Source of the DNA: SZUA-547 sp963669265
GTDB taxonomy: Bacteria > Pseudomonadota > Alphaproteobacteria > Rhodobacterales > Rhodobacteraceae
Direction of reading: 5' to 3'
Assembly (NCBI GenBank): GCA_963669265.1
Contig: OY769916.1
Location: forward strand, 3,534,001-3,598,000
DNA: 64,000 nucleotides
Shown here: positions 7,665 to 16,995 of the stretch, one piece after another
How the letters are laid out: every line of letters starts with the position of its first letter
Numbering within the stretch: the first letter of the stretch is position 1
Program-made: the position numbers and the translations under genes
The notes under the pieces: model-generated
The model's input: the letters and a program-made list of their open reading frames with translations, nothing else
The model's database searches: none
What the model was told of the DNA's origin: nothing

Positions 7665-9341
7665 ATGAGACGCCCCCCCTCATCGCGCCTATCCGGCGCA
7701 ACAGGCCTTGCACCTGCGCGCATCACGCGCCGGACACTGGGTTTTGCGCTCGCCACGTTGCTTGCGCTTGGCGCGGCCCCGGTTTGGGCCGCGGGCCCCA
7801 AGACGTCGCCTGTTCCTGAACCGCGCCCGGCCTATGAGCCGCCCAGCGCCGCGTCTCTGGTCGCGCAGAACCCGATCAGCGGCGTCACCGGGTATATTCT
7901 GGTCGATGCGGAAAGTGGCGAGGTTCTGGAGCAAAGACTGTCGGACAAGGCCTTCCTGCCCGCCTCCGTCGCCAAGGCGCCCACGGCGCTCTACGCCTAT
8001 CAGGTCTTGGGTCCCGACTACGTCTTCTCCACCAGTTTGTTGGTCGCCGGGCCTGTCGAAAACGGCGTGCTAAAGGGTGATCTCTATCTGCAGGGCGGCG
8101 GAGATCCAGAGCTCGATACGGACAAAATCGCCGAACTGGCCGGTGCGCTGAAGGCTGCGGGAATCGTGACGGTGGAAGGCGGGTTTTACGTCGCGCACGG
8201 CGGCTTGCCCGCCGTTCCGCAGATCGATCCGACACAACCGGGCCATGTCGCCTACAATCCTTCCGTCGGCGGGTTGAACTTGAATTTCAACCGCGTGCTG
8301 ATGGAGTGGCGGCGCACAGGCAAGGCTGAGTATGAAGTCGATCTGGAGGCGCGGGCGCTGAAATGGAGCCCCAAGGTCGCCATGATGCGGCCCGAAATTG
8401 GAGAGATGGCGCAGCAGGGCTCGGTGTTCGAGCACGAAGTCACGCCGAAGGGAGAGGTTTGGCGCGTCGCCCGCGAGGCGCTGGGGCCTGAAGGGTCCCG
8501 GTGGCTGCCGGTGCGGGACTCCGCGCTCTACGCCGGAGCGGTGCTGCGCGAAGTCGCGCATGTGAGCGGTGTCATCCTTCCCGAACCGCAGCATGGCGAA
8601 ACCCCCGTGTTGGCCCAGCGCATCGCCACGGTGCAAAGCCGGCCGACTTCAGTCGTGCTGACCAAAATGCTGAAATACTCCACCAATCTGTCGGCCGAAG
8701 TCGTGGGCATGTCGGCCACTGCGGCGCGAGGCGCCCCCTCTGGCATGCTGAACGGCTCTGCGGCGGCGATGACCCGTTGGCTGGGCGAGACGCTGCAGAT
8801 CGATGTCACGTCTGGTTTGGCGTTGGAGAACCATTCGGGGCTTTCGTCGCGATCGCGTGTGACGCCTGAGGTGATGGCGCAGATTCTGGTGGGCGCGATG
8901 CGTCTGCCAGGGCCGCCGGTCGGAGACCCCAAAGTGGTCGAACTTCGGGGTGGCGTCGGCGGCGCGCTCTGGCGGCTTATGCCCGACTATCGATTGCGCG
9001 AGGGCGAGGGGGAACCGGCGCTGCCTCCCATAGAGATTCGGGCGAAATCCGGCACCATGTATTACGGCCGGGGACTGGCCGGTTATATGAAAGGCGAAGA
9101 CGGCCGCCCGCTGGTCTTCGCCATCTTCACCAGCGACTTCAGCAAGCGCGCCCGACTTGACGCGCTTCCGAACCCGGAGGCGCGGGAGCGTCCGCGCGGG
9201 GGCAGGGGTTGGCTGCGCCGCGCGCAATATCTGGAGCGCGCGATCCTGAAAAGCTGGGCGCGTCAGTACAGCGTCTCTGAAAGCGATGCTGGAAACGCCC
9301 GCAAAACAAGCGTCAAAACGAGCGCCGCCGGCAACGGGTAG
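7665..9341 (+). CDS. dacB: D-alanyl-D-alanine carboxypeptidase/endopeptidase, PBP4 family (peptidase S13)
   Basis: 558 residues. It has an N-terminal signal sequence (basic stretch TRRT, hydrophobic core LGFALATLLALGAAPVWA), so it acts in the periplasm on peptidoglycan stem peptides. The three penicillin-binding motifs are present: SVAK with Ser101/Lys104, STN in KYSTNLSAE, and KSG in IRAKSGTMYYG. QGGGDPELD and NHSGLSSRSRV are typical S13 segments. The ATG at 7665 is preferred over 7605 because the signal peptide then sits at the N-terminus. It follows nadD closely and may share its transcript. Confidence 0.93.
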   Translation: MRRPPSSRLSGATGLAPARITRRTLGFALATLLALGAAPVWAAGPKTSPVPEPRPAYEPPSAASLVAQNPISGVTGYILVDAESGEVLEQRLSDKAFLPASVAKAPTALYAYQVLGPDYVFSTSLLVAGPVENGVLKGDLYLQGGGDPELDTDKIAELAGALKAAGIVTVEGGFYVAHGGLPAVPQIDPTQPGHVAYNPSVGGLNLNFNRVLMEWRRTGKAEYEVDLEARALKWSPKVAMMRPEIGEMAQQGSVFEHEVTPKGEVWRVAREALGPEGSRWLPVRDSALYAGAVLREVAHVSGVILPEPQHGETPVLAQRIATVQSRPTSVVLTKMLKYSTNLSAEVVGMSATAARGAPSGMLNGSAAAMTRWLGETLQIDVTSGLALENHSGLSSRSRVTPEVMAQILVGAMRLPGPPVGDPKVVELRGGVGGALWRLMPDYRLREGEGEPALPPIEIRAKSGTMYYGRGLAGYMKGEDGRPLVFAIFTSDFSKRARLDALPNPEARERPRGGRGWLRRAQYLERAILKSWARQYSVSESDAGNARKTSVKTSAAGNG

Positions 9342-9366
9342 CGCGGAACAGGCGGTGCGCGGCGGC

Positions 9367-9780
9367 TCAGTTCAGCCGGGCGTGCCGCGCGCGCGCGCCG
9401 CGCTCGATGGCGGCGGCGGGAAGACGGCCCACATTCAGATCGTAGCGCAGCATCTCCAGAAAGCGCAGCTCGTTCAGGTTCACACGCCCGTCTGCGGCGG
9501 CGACGTCGCAGGCCAACGCGTACGCGGTCTCGTGAAGATGCTCCGGCAGCGACTCGACGACCAGCCCGATCAGCGCGTCTAGACCGTCCTCCTCCTCCAG
9601 AAGGTCGGCCACCGTCTGCGAGACGGTGTTGATCCGGCTCGCGTCATAGTCGACGAAGGCCGGAAGCAGCTGCACGATGGTGCTGATGGTCAGCGTCTCA
9701 GAGATCGTCATGTCCTGATCGACGGCGGAGGTGGCGACCATCACCGCGACCAGCGCGTCCTGGGGATTGTAAGTCGACAT
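9367..9780 (-). CDS. TerB-like (tellurite resistance protein B family) protein
   Basis: 137 residues from an ATG with GGAG nine bases upstream. The all-helical pattern with two acidic repeats (MVATSAVDQDMTISETL and LACDVAAADGRVNLNELRFLEML) is that of the TerB domain, where paired Asp/Glu residues are thought to bind metal. No other ter gene is nearby, so this is one of the many stand-alone TerB proteins and should not be read as evidence of tellurite resistance. It is convergent with dacB and divergent from lysK. Confidence 0.8.
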   Translation of the reverse strand: MSTYNPQDALVAVMVATSAVDQDMTISETLTISTIVQLLPAFVDYDASRINTVSQTVADLLEEEDGLDALIGLVVESLPEHLHETAYALACDVAAADGRVNLNELRFLEMLRYDLNVGRLPAAAIERGARARHARLN

Positions 9781-9921
9781 AGAGATACGCTCCAGATTCC
9801 ATGCGGCCGAACGGCCCTGTTCGGTGCGGACCATATTGACCGGTCCGGCGCCCGGCAATAGGACTCGCGCGCCCAGACGCCGGATATTCGCCCGGCGGAG
9901 CCAATTGTGAGAAGACCCGAC

Positions 9922-11504
9922 ATGTCCGAGCTACGCGACGCCGCCCAGAATTCGAAGGCCTGGCCGTTTGAAGAGGCGCGCAAACTGCTAAAGCGCTATC
10001 GGTCCGGTCCGCCGGAGAAGGGTTATGTATTGTTCGAAACCGGCTATGGCCCTTCGGGTCTGCCGCATATCGGCACCTTTGGCGAGGTCGCGCGCACGAC
10101 CATGGTTCGCCGGGCGTTCGAGGCGATCTCTGACATCCCGACAAGCTGCTCTGCTTCTCGGACGACATGGACGGGTTTCGAAAGGTGCCCACCAACCTGC
10201 CCAACCAGGAAATGCTGGCCGAGGACCTGAACCTGCCGCTGACCAAGGTGCGCGACCCGTTTGGCACTCATGACAGTTTCGGGGAACACAACAACGCCCG
10301 CCTGCGCGCGTTTCTCGACAGCTATGGCTTCGAGTATGAATTCGCCTCGTCGACCGTATATTACCAGTCTAGCCGGTTCGACGAGATGCTGATGACCGCG
10401 CTGGAGCGGTTCGACAAGATCATGAACATCATGCTGCCGACCTTGGGGGCGGAGCGGCAGGCGACCTATTCCCCGTTCCTGCCAGTCAGCCCCAAGACCG
10501 GCCATGTGTTGCAGGTCCCGACGCTGGAGCGCAACGTGGCGGCGGGAACCATCGTCTATCAGGAGCCGGACGGCGAGAAGGTCGAGGTTCCTGTCACCGG
10601 CGGCGGCGTGAAGATGCAGTGGAAGCCGGATTGGGCCATGCGCTGGGCCGCGCTGGGCGTCGACTATGAAATGTCGGGCAAGGATCTGATCGACAGCGTC
10701 ACGCAGGCGACCAAGATCTGCGGCGCGCTGGGCCGCCCCCGGCCGGAGACTCTGATCTATGAGCTCTTCAATGATGAGCTTGGCCAGAAGATCTCTAAGT
10801 CCAAGGGCAATGGCCTGTCGATCGAGGAGTGGCTGACCTACGCCGCGCCCGAAAGCCTGCAATACTTCATGTATCAGAAGCCGAAATCGGCCAAACGCCT
10901 GCATTGGGACGTGATCCCGAAAGCGGTGGACGAGTATCATCAACAATTGCGCGCATTCCCGGATCAGCCCGTTGAGAAGCAACTCTCGAACCCGGTGTGG
11001 CATGTCCATGGCGGCGACGCGCCAGGCTCGGACATGGTCGTGCCCTTCGCCATGTTGCTGAACCTCGCCTCCGCCTCCAGCGCTGAGGACAAGGACCAGC
11101 TTTGGGGCTTCATCAGGCGCTACGCGCCCGAGGCCTCGCCCGAGACCCATCCCGGTCTCGACGCCGCCGCGGGGTTCGCTGTGCGCTACTATCTCGACAA
11201 CGTGTTGCCGACCAAGACGTTCCGCGCGCCGACGGAGCTTGAGCGCACGGCGCTCAGCGAATTGCGCGACGCGCTGGCCGCTCATGACGGCCCGGCCGAC
11301 GCCGAGACGCTGCAGAACATCATCTACGAGGTTGGAAAGACTCATGCTTTCGAGAACCTCAGAGATTGGTTCAAGGCGATCTATGAGGTGCTGTTGGGCG
11401 CCAGCCAGGGCCCGCGCTTTGGCGGTTTTGTCGCGCTCTATGGCGTGGCGGAGACGGTGGCGCTGATCGACAAGGGCCTGGCGGGGGAATTGGCGGCGGG
11501 CTGA
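9922..11504 (+). pseudogene. lysK: Lysine--tRNA ligase, class I, split by an apparent single-base deletion
   Basis: Class I (archaeal-type) lysyl-tRNA synthetase, the form used by Rhodobacterales and relatives. The 5' part (MSELRDAAQNSKAWPFEEAR) contains the HIGH-type motif PSGLPHIGTFGE, and the 3' part, in another frame, continues as FSDDMDGFRKVPTNLPNQE and contains the KMSKS-type motif KISKSKGN. The change of frame falls at about 10138-10143 (CCCGACAAGCTG): adding one base there gives IPTKLLCFSDDMDGF and restores a single 527-residue protein of normal length. The rest shows no decay, and an essential enzyme is unlikely to be lost without a class II LysRS, so a sequencing or assembly error is a real alternative to a genuine pseudogene. 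Confidence 0.88.
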
Positions 11505-11508
11505 GCCG

Positions 11509-11937
11509 CTATCCCGCCTTCGCCAGCCGGGGCGCGATTAACTGGTCATGCGCGACCATGCCCGCCAGCATCGCCGCGACGAACAACGTGATGGGCCAGC
11601 CGCCGATCAGCAAGCCGGTGATCGCGGGGCCGGGGCAGACGCCCACCAGCCCCCAGCCGAGGCCAAACAGGCTCGCGCCGCTGATCAGCTTGGCGTCTAT
11701 GCCGCCCGCCGGCGCGCCGGGAAACGCGTCTCCAAAGACCGGCGCCCGCTTCTGGCCCGCCAACCCCCACGCCCCGGCGGAGACGGCGAGGCCGCCCGCC
11801 ATGACGAAGACCAGCGTCGGGTCCCAATCGCCGAAGAGATCCAGAAAGGCGAGCACCCGCGCCGGGTTCACCATGTCTGAGATCATCAGGCCGAGGCCGA
11901 ACAGCAGGCCCGCGCCGAGAGAGATCAGGATCCTCAT
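11509..11937 (-). CDS. YeeE/YedE family half-transporter (DUF6691 type), second of a pair
   Basis: 142 residues with four hydrophobic segments starting MRILISLGAGLLFGLGLMIS. It contains GVCPGPAITG, the cysteine/glycine signature shared with one half of the thiosulfate transporter TsuA. It overlaps the upstream partner by four bases (ATGA), so the two are translationally coupled and presumably assemble together in the inner membrane. The family moves sulfur compounds such as thiosulfate; the substrate here is inferred only. No rhodanese or sulfur-oxidation gene lies next to it. Convergent with lysK. Confidence 0.85.
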   Translation of the reverse strand: MRILISLGAGLLFGLGLMISDMVNPARVLAFLDLFGDWDPTLVFVMAGGLAVSAGAWGLAGQKRAPVFGDAFPGAPAGGIDAKLISGASLFGLGWGLVGVCPGPAITGLLIGGWPITLFVAAMLAGMVAHDQLIAPRLAKAG

Positions 11938-12371
11938 GATCCGCCCCCTACCAGGTGCGTCGTGACGGTGACGACCGCGATCGCCACGCCGACAAACGTC
12001 GCGGTGGCGGCGATGGATCGCTTCGAGAACCGGCCCATTCCACAGATGCCATGGCCGCTGGTGCAGCCCGCGCCCATCCGCGTGCCGATCCCGACCAGCA
12101 GCCCGCCGGCGACCAGCAATCCGGGGTTGGTGGCGACCTCGACGACGCGTACGCCGCCGAATGCGCCAAAGACCAGAGGCGCGGCGATCAGGGCGAAGAT
12201 GAAGGCCGCCCGCTCCAGCCACGCGCCGCCGCTGGGCCGTGGGCTGTTCAGCAGGCCGCCAAGTATGCCGCTGACCCCTGCGATCCGCCCGTTCAAAAGC
12301 AGCAGTGCGCCCGCGGCCGCCCCGATCATCGCGCCGCCTATGAGGCCGTTCACCCAGTCTTCGCTCATCAC
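11934..12371 (-). CDS. YeeE/YedE family half-transporter, first of a pair
   Basis: 145 residues (MMSEDWVNGLIGGAMIGAAAG...), largely hydrophobic with about four membrane helices. GAGCTSGHGICG, with two conserved cysteines, is the hallmark of YeeE/YedE proteins and lines the substrate path in TsuA. It forms a two-gene operon with the downstream half. Together the two are about the length of one fused YeeE protein. A CAGGTGATG context places GGTGA near the start, and either of the two initial ATGs could be used. Confidence 0.87.
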   Translation of the reverse strand: MMSEDWVNGLIGGAMIGAAAGALLLLNGRIAGVSGILGGLLNSPRPSGGAWLERAAFIFALIAAPLVFGAFGGVRVVEVATNPGLLVAGGLLVGIGTRMGAGCTSGHGICGMGRFSKRSIAATATFVGVAIAVVTVTTHLVGGGS

Positions 12372-12440
12372 CTGCTCCCGTGAAATTTCTGCGTTCTTTC
12401 TAGGCGCTTCGCGGGTTGTCGGGCAATCGCAACCGGTCGG

Positions 12441-13247
12441 CTAGAACGTTCTCCAGTGGCTGATGAACACCGACCGGGACGGCTCGATGCCTCGGGTCGC
12501 TACATCGGCGCTGACGCCCAGCAGGATTGTCGCGTTCTCCACTGCTTTCCAGCCAAGGGCCAGCGAGGCTTTGGATTCGTCGAAATCCAACGGATCGTTC
12601 TCCAGATGCTCCAGACTGTAAGTGTTGAAGAACTGGCCCAGCAGCATGATGTCCTCAAAGAAGAAATGTCCGGCGGTCAGGTCCAGCTCCGCCTGCGTCG
12701 GCGCGCCCTCGGCTCGGAACAAAAGCCCGGCCTGCGCATCCAGAAACCCGGTTCCCCAGTCGCTGGAGTAGCCGCGCCCATACAGACCCCGGACCGAGAC
12801 GGCGGCGGGCTCCGCGCCCAGTTTCGGCGCGTTCAGGCCTTCCCGATCTCCCGGGATCTCGAATCCGGCCTGAACAGAGGCCACGTCCGTCTGGCCCGTC
12901 CAGAATCGCGTCCGGCCCCAAAGCGCGAACCGGCCGAACCCTTCCGAGGCTGCCGGTTCACCCTCGGTCTCGATCCAAGACTGATCGTAGTCCACCTGAC
13001 CCACCAATGTGAAGAAATCGGTCAGGCCAAGTTCGCCATAGGCTTCGACATGGAGCTTGTAGAAATCTCCCGCCGCCGGATCCCCCGCTCCATCGAATTT
13101 CGCCGAGGCGGTCTCGAACTCCACTTTCGAAATGACTACACCCGTGCCCTGCGCGGGGGTCCATGCGCCGCCTACGGCGGGTGAGGGGGCGAATGCGCAG
13201 CCAAGGAAGGCGGCGGCGAGAATCCGGAATTGACTTCGCGCGGTCAT
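12441..13247 (-). CDS. Probable outer-membrane beta-barrel protein
   Basis: 268 residues with a Sec signal peptide (MTARSQFRILAAAFLGCAF...) and then alternating amphipathic strands rich in Gly, Phe, Tyr and Trp (DFFTLVGQVDYDQSW, RFALWGRTRFWTG), ending in a C-terminal Phe (SHWRTF), the usual barrel-assembly signal. The layout resembles proteins annotated as transporter-like outer-membrane proteins of unknown substrate. A GTG at 13259 is a possible alternative start. A low-GC gap with TTAAGAG/TTAATA runs upstream is the likely promoter region. Confidence 0.7.
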   Translation of the reverse strand: MTARSQFRILAAAFLGCAFAPSPAVGGAWTPAQGTGVVISKVEFETASAKFDGAGDPAAGDFYKLHVEAYGELGLTDFFTLVGQVDYDQSWIETEGEPAASEGFGRFALWGRTRFWTGQTDVASVQAGFEIPGDREGLNAPKLGAEPAAVSVRGLYGRGYSSDWGTGFLDAQAGLLFRAEGAPTQAELDLTAGHFFFEDIMLLGQFFNTYSLEHLENDPLDFDESKASLALGWKAVENATILLGVSADVATRGIEPSRSVFISHWRTF

Positions 13248-13429
13248 CGCACGCTCCACAAGCGGCGCATGCGCCAGAGGGATGAGTTAATACAGCTTAA
13301 ACAAGAGGATACTTAAGAGTTAATATACCCTTAAGGATGCGAACTGGCTCTGCGCGGCATCTGCGCCCAGCTCAATGCGCCAAGCGCTCGCTTGGGCGTC
13401 GACGCCAGAAACCGCAGAGCGTTTCGCGC

Positions 13430-15643
13430 CTATTCGGCCGCGTCCGTCAGGGTTTTGAGTGTGACAAACTCGGTTTGCCGCTCCGAAAGACGGTCAAGAT
13501 AGCGGTGCATCATCGGGTGCATCGCGTCGGCGTGTCCGCGCAGCTTCGCCATCATCGTCCGAACTCCAGCGTCGTCGCCGGCGTGAATATAGCGCAGCAG
13601 GTATTTGTAGTTAGTCTCAAACTCGCAAAACGGCGTGCTCTTTCGAAACTCCTGATCGCCCACCAGCAGATACAGCGTTTCCGGCGCAGACTTACCCTTC
13701 AGGCTGATCCCGCCCGCTTCCAGCAATGCGAAATCCTCCGCCAGCGCGGCTGTCGAGCCAGATACCAGAATGTCGAATACGACATGCTTACAGGAGCTTT
13801 CGACGCGCGAGGCCACGTTCACCGCGTCGCCGACCGCCGAATAGTCGAACCGCTCCATCGAGCCGACATTGCCCACGCAGGCGCCGCCGGTGTTGATGCC
13901 GATGCCGATTCTGATCTCCGTATCGGGCCCCATGCGTTCCTTCAGCCCGAGCGCATCGTCCGTGTTCAGCTTTTCGGCGGCCGCGCGCATCTTGAGCGCG
14001 GCGGTGCAGGCGAGTTTGGCGTGATCGGGCTGATCGAGCGGAGCATTCCAGAACGCCATCACCGAGTCGCCGATATACTTGTCGATCGTGCCGCCCTCGG
14101 AAACGATCTGGGCGCTCAGTTCGCCAAGCAGTGTGTTCAACAGAGTGACCAGTTCTGTAGGGGACAGCGCCTCGGAAAGCGGCGTGAAGTCGCGCACGTC
14201 GGAAAACATCACCGAGACTTCGCGCGTCTCGCCGCCCAGCTCCAAACGGCCGGAATCGTTCTCGATCTGACGGAGGATCGACGGCGCGACGTAATGCGAA
14301 AACGCGTGGCGAATGACCCGCTTGTCCCGGTCCGCGACGACATAACGAAACGCTGTCGTGGCGAACCAGCCGACAAATCCGCCAACCAGCGCGAAGCTCG
14401 GGTCGATCAACAGGCCGGATGTGTTGAAGGCGAACCAGGTGCCGCCCAGGACGCCGATCGCGATTACAAAACCCAGCGCAAAGGAGGAGCGCGCGCCCAG
14501 ATAGAGCGTGGTGACGATCAAAAGGAACCCGGTCAAAAAAAGCGTGCCGACCTCCAGCGCCTGAACCCAGTCCGCGCGCAACAGAAAGTCCTGCGTCAGG
14601 ATCTGCTCCGCGGCTTGCGCATGGATCAGGACGCCGGGAACGCTCTCCCCCAGATTTGTTTGCCGGATGTCGTAGAGCCCGGTGGCGGAAGCGCCGACGA
14701 AAACGATGTGGCCTTCGAGTTTCGGGACCAGCGCGCGCAGTTTGTCGTCCTCGAACAGGTCATGGGCCGAAACGTATCGATCCGGGACGTCGTAAGTGTA
14801 GTTCATGACTAGTTCGCCCACTGGCGTGGTCGGCGCCTCGAACCCGCCGATACGAACCGCTTCGATCGCGTTCTTGATCGTCGGATGGCCATGCACGACA
14901 TAGGTGGAGGCCCCCTGGGCGACCCTCAGCGCCTCGATCGCCAGGCTTGGGAAGTGCCGGTCTCCATCGCCCCAGATCAGTGGCGTGGATCGCACCACGC
15001 CATAGCCGTCGTCCCGGCCAAGGCTGATGGAGCCGACGCCGAGCGCGCCTGCGGAAAGCGTCTCCTGCGGCGGCGTCGCGCCAATCATCTGCGGCGGCGC
15101 GCCAGTGACAGTTTCCCCGGTATAGGCGAAGCCTGCGCGTAGTGGCGGCCACGCGCCCGGCTGCGTGGCCGACGCAAAGCCCAGAACCACCGCGCCTCGG
15201 CTAATCGCATCCGCGAAAATCAGGTCATTGTCCGGAAGATCGGCCGCGAGTTTCTGCGCATTGGACGATTGCAGGATCGCCGCCACTTCCGGTTGCTCAA
15301 CGATGCGAGACGGCGACAGCCTGTCCGGTTCCGGGAACATCACGTCAAACGCCACGACGGCGGCGCCCGCGGCGTGAAGTCGATCGACCATCTCGCCCAG
15401 AACATTGCGCGGCCACGGCCATTGTCCGACCGCCTTCAGAGACGCCTCGTCAATCGCGACGATGCGCACGGGGACGTTGGGGTCATAAGCTCGCGGCGCC
15501 GACCGCTGGAACATGTCGAACGTCACCGAGCGCATGATGCGGACCGGGAAGGGGTCGGCCACGCGTATCGCAGTGAAGCCCGTGACAATCACAAGGCCGA
15601 CAAGAAGAGCTATCAGGCGCGGACTAGGTTTCAGCAGCGCCAT
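13430..15643 (-). CDS. CHASE2-domain adenylate/guanylate cyclase
   Basis: 737 residues. An N-terminal helix (about 10-27) is followed by a roughly 300-residue extracytoplasmic CHASE2 sensor (VPVRIVAIDEASL, WPWPRNVLGEMVDRL, VVAFDVMFPE), three membrane helices at about 350-435, and a C-terminal class III cyclase domain. The metal-binding aspartates are in MFSDVRDFT and YIGDSVMAFW, and the transition-state Asn/Arg in VGDAVNVASRVES, so it should be active; substrate residues suggest cAMP. The gene follows a FecR-domain gene by 35 bases on the same strand, a pairing seen repeatedly in proteobacteria, which suggests that the periplasmic/surface protein feeds the CHASE2 sensor. Confidence 0.93.
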   Translation of the reverse strand: MALLKPSPRLIALLVGLVIVTGFTAIRVADPFPVRIMRSVTFDMFQRSAPRAYDPNVPVRIVAIDEASLKAVGQWPWPRNVLGEMVDRLHAAGAAVVAFDVMFPEPDRLSPSRIVEQPEVAAILQSSNAQKLAADLPDNDLIFADAISRGAVVLGFASATQPGAWPPLRAGFAYTGETVTGAPPQMIGATPPQETLSAGALGVGSISLGRDDGYGVVRSTPLIWGDGDRHFPSLAIEALRVAQGASTYVVHGHPTIKNAIEAVRIGGFEAPTTPVGELVMNYTYDVPDRYVSAHDLFEDDKLRALVPKLEGHIVFVGASATGLYDIRQTNLGESVPGVLIHAQAAEQILTQDFLLRADWVQALEVGTLFLTGFLLIVTTLYLGARSSFALGFVIAIGVLGGTWFAFNTSGLLIDPSFALVGGFVGWFATTAFRYVVADRDKRVIRHAFSHYVAPSILRQIENDSGRLELGGETREVSVMFSDVRDFTPLSEALSPTELVTLLNTLLGELSAQIVSEGGTIDKYIGDSVMAFWNAPLDQPDHAKLACTAALKMRAAAEKLNTDDALGLKERMGPDTEIRIGIGINTGGACVGNVGSMERFDYSAVGDAVNVASRVESSCKHVVFDILVSGSTAALAEDFALLEAGGISLKGKSAPETLYLLVGDQEFRKSTPFCEFETNYKYLLRYIHAGDDAGVRTMMAKLRGHADAMHPMMHRYLDRLSERQTEFVTLKTLTDAAE

Positions 15644-15678
15644 TTCTGATCAGGCTAATGGACGCGGGGCGGGGCGCG

Positions 15679-16851
15679 TCACTTCTTTCCGCCGCCCTTG
15701 CCGCCGCTTTTTCCGCTGCCCTTGCCGCCGCCTTTGCCGCCGCCTTTGTTGCCGCCGCTGGATGCGCTGGACGTGCTGGACGTCGATGCATCGCTCGATC
15801 CGCCGCCGGAGTTACCGCCGCCGCCGCCGGAATTGCCCCCGCCGCCAGCGTTGCCGCCGCCGCCGGAATTGCCGCCGCCAGCGTTACCACCGCCGCCGCC
15901 TCCACCTGTCGCACCCCGGCCCTTGCCAGGGTTCGAAGGATCGGTGCAGCCGCCGCCGTTGCATCCAGGCGCATCGTCGTTGCCTCGTCCGTTATTGCCG
16001 TCGCCGTCAGGCGGCGGAGGAGGTGGCGGAGGAGGAGGAGGCGGAGGAGGTGGCGGCGCCGCTGCGACAACAACTGTCGCCGGCGCTGGTTTCTGCGGCT
16101 TCGGAGCCTCTACAACCTCGACGATCTGCGCGCGTTCCCTCGGGTCAAAATTGATCTCCGCGGTCTCTGCGCAAGAGCTTGCGGAAACGCGGAAATCCGA
16201 ACGCAAGGTTTCCTCGGACGCCACGTAGGGAAAATGCGATGAGACGGAGTGCGCGCGCGCTCTTTCGTTTCGCACAATCTCAACGGCCTTCTTGACCGGC
16301 GAGATCGCAAGTTCGCACGCATTGACGACAGTCTTGCAATCCCCACCTGAGCCGCAGATATGCGCGGCGCCGTGGAAAAGCACCAGATCGGTCTGCCCTT
16401 TGTCGTCGACCACAAAATCAAACGCCGTCCCGCGCACGCCGATCGTCGCTGACGGCGTCCGGATTGAGTAGCTTTCCTTTTTGCTCTTGCCGGTGACGAA
16501 TCGGAACGCGCCGCCCAACGCCCGAACAGCGAATTTGGAGACGGAGGCGTCGTTCCGGAAAACAAACTCGTCAATGATCAGCGACGAGTTGGGTCCGACC
16601 ACCATCCGGGTCTCGTCCGCGAACAGGAGCTGGGCCTCGCCGGCTCCGTCGGTTTTGATCAGGTCGCCTAAATGAACGACGGCGCCGACCGAGAGTTTGC
16701 GTTCGCCAATATCGCCGGCGACATTCGCCTGATCGATCACGGCGACAGCTTCGCCAACGCCCTCAGCCGCGCGGAGCGGGTGGGTGACGAGCGCGCTCGT
16801 GACGGCAAACGCAGAAAGGCCGGCCGCAAAAGCCAGCAATCGAGTAATCAT
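15679..16851 (-). CDS. FecR-domain exported protein with polyproline and Gly-rich tail
   Basis: 390 residues from the ATG at 16851, which starts directly with a signal peptide (MITRLLAFAAGLSAFAVTS...); a GTG at 16899 would bury it. A FecR-type domain follows (GDLIKTDGAGEAQLLFADE, ATIGVRGTAFDF). Then come three to four cysteines in an extra segment (HICGSGGDCKTVVNACE), a 16-residue run of prolines, and a Gly/Ser/Asn-rich tail ending in Gly/Lys repeats (GGGKGGGKGSGK). It is not an anti-sigma factor, since it lacks the N-terminal cytoplasmic helix bundle and there is no sigma gene. With the CHASE2 cyclase downstream it probably forms a two-gene signalling unit. The polyproline run may need EF-P to translate. 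Confidence 0.85.
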   Translation of the reverse strand: MITRLLAFAAGLSAFAVTSALVTHPLRAAEGVGEAVAVIDQANVAGDIGERKLSVGAVVHLGDLIKTDGAGEAQLLFADETRMVVGPNSSLIIDEFVFRNDASVSKFAVRALGGAFRFVTGKSKKESYSIRTPSATIGVRGTAFDFVVDDKGQTDLVLFHGAAHICGSGGDCKTVVNACELAISPVKKAVEIVRNERARAHSVSSHFPYVASEETLRSDFRVSASSCAETAEINFDPRERAQIVEVVEAPKPQKPAPATVVVAAAPPPPPPPPPPPPPPPPDGDGNNGRGNDDAPGCNGGGCTDPSNPGKGRGATGGGGGGGNAGGGNSGGGGNAGGGGNSGGGGGNSGGGSSDASTSSTSSASSGGNKGGGKGGGKGSGKSGGKGGGKK

Positions 16852-16995
16852 GGCTGCTAAGCCCCCAGTTTCTTTGCTCGAAATCTCAGGGAACGCCACG
16901 CAAACTTTTTTAGGATTGAAATGACATTAACAAAATAGGCGCGGTGAGTCGACCAAGTGCGCCTCATTATGAACATATTTTGATCTCAGTGCGGC

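Noticed and set aside
9367..9780. TerB gene as a sign of tellurite resistance
   Set aside because: Stand-alone TerB-domain proteins are widespread and no terZACDEF genes are present.
10044..11345. 433-codon minus-strand open frame
   Set aside because: Antisense to lysK; the plus strand holds the synthetase motifs on both sides of the frameshift.
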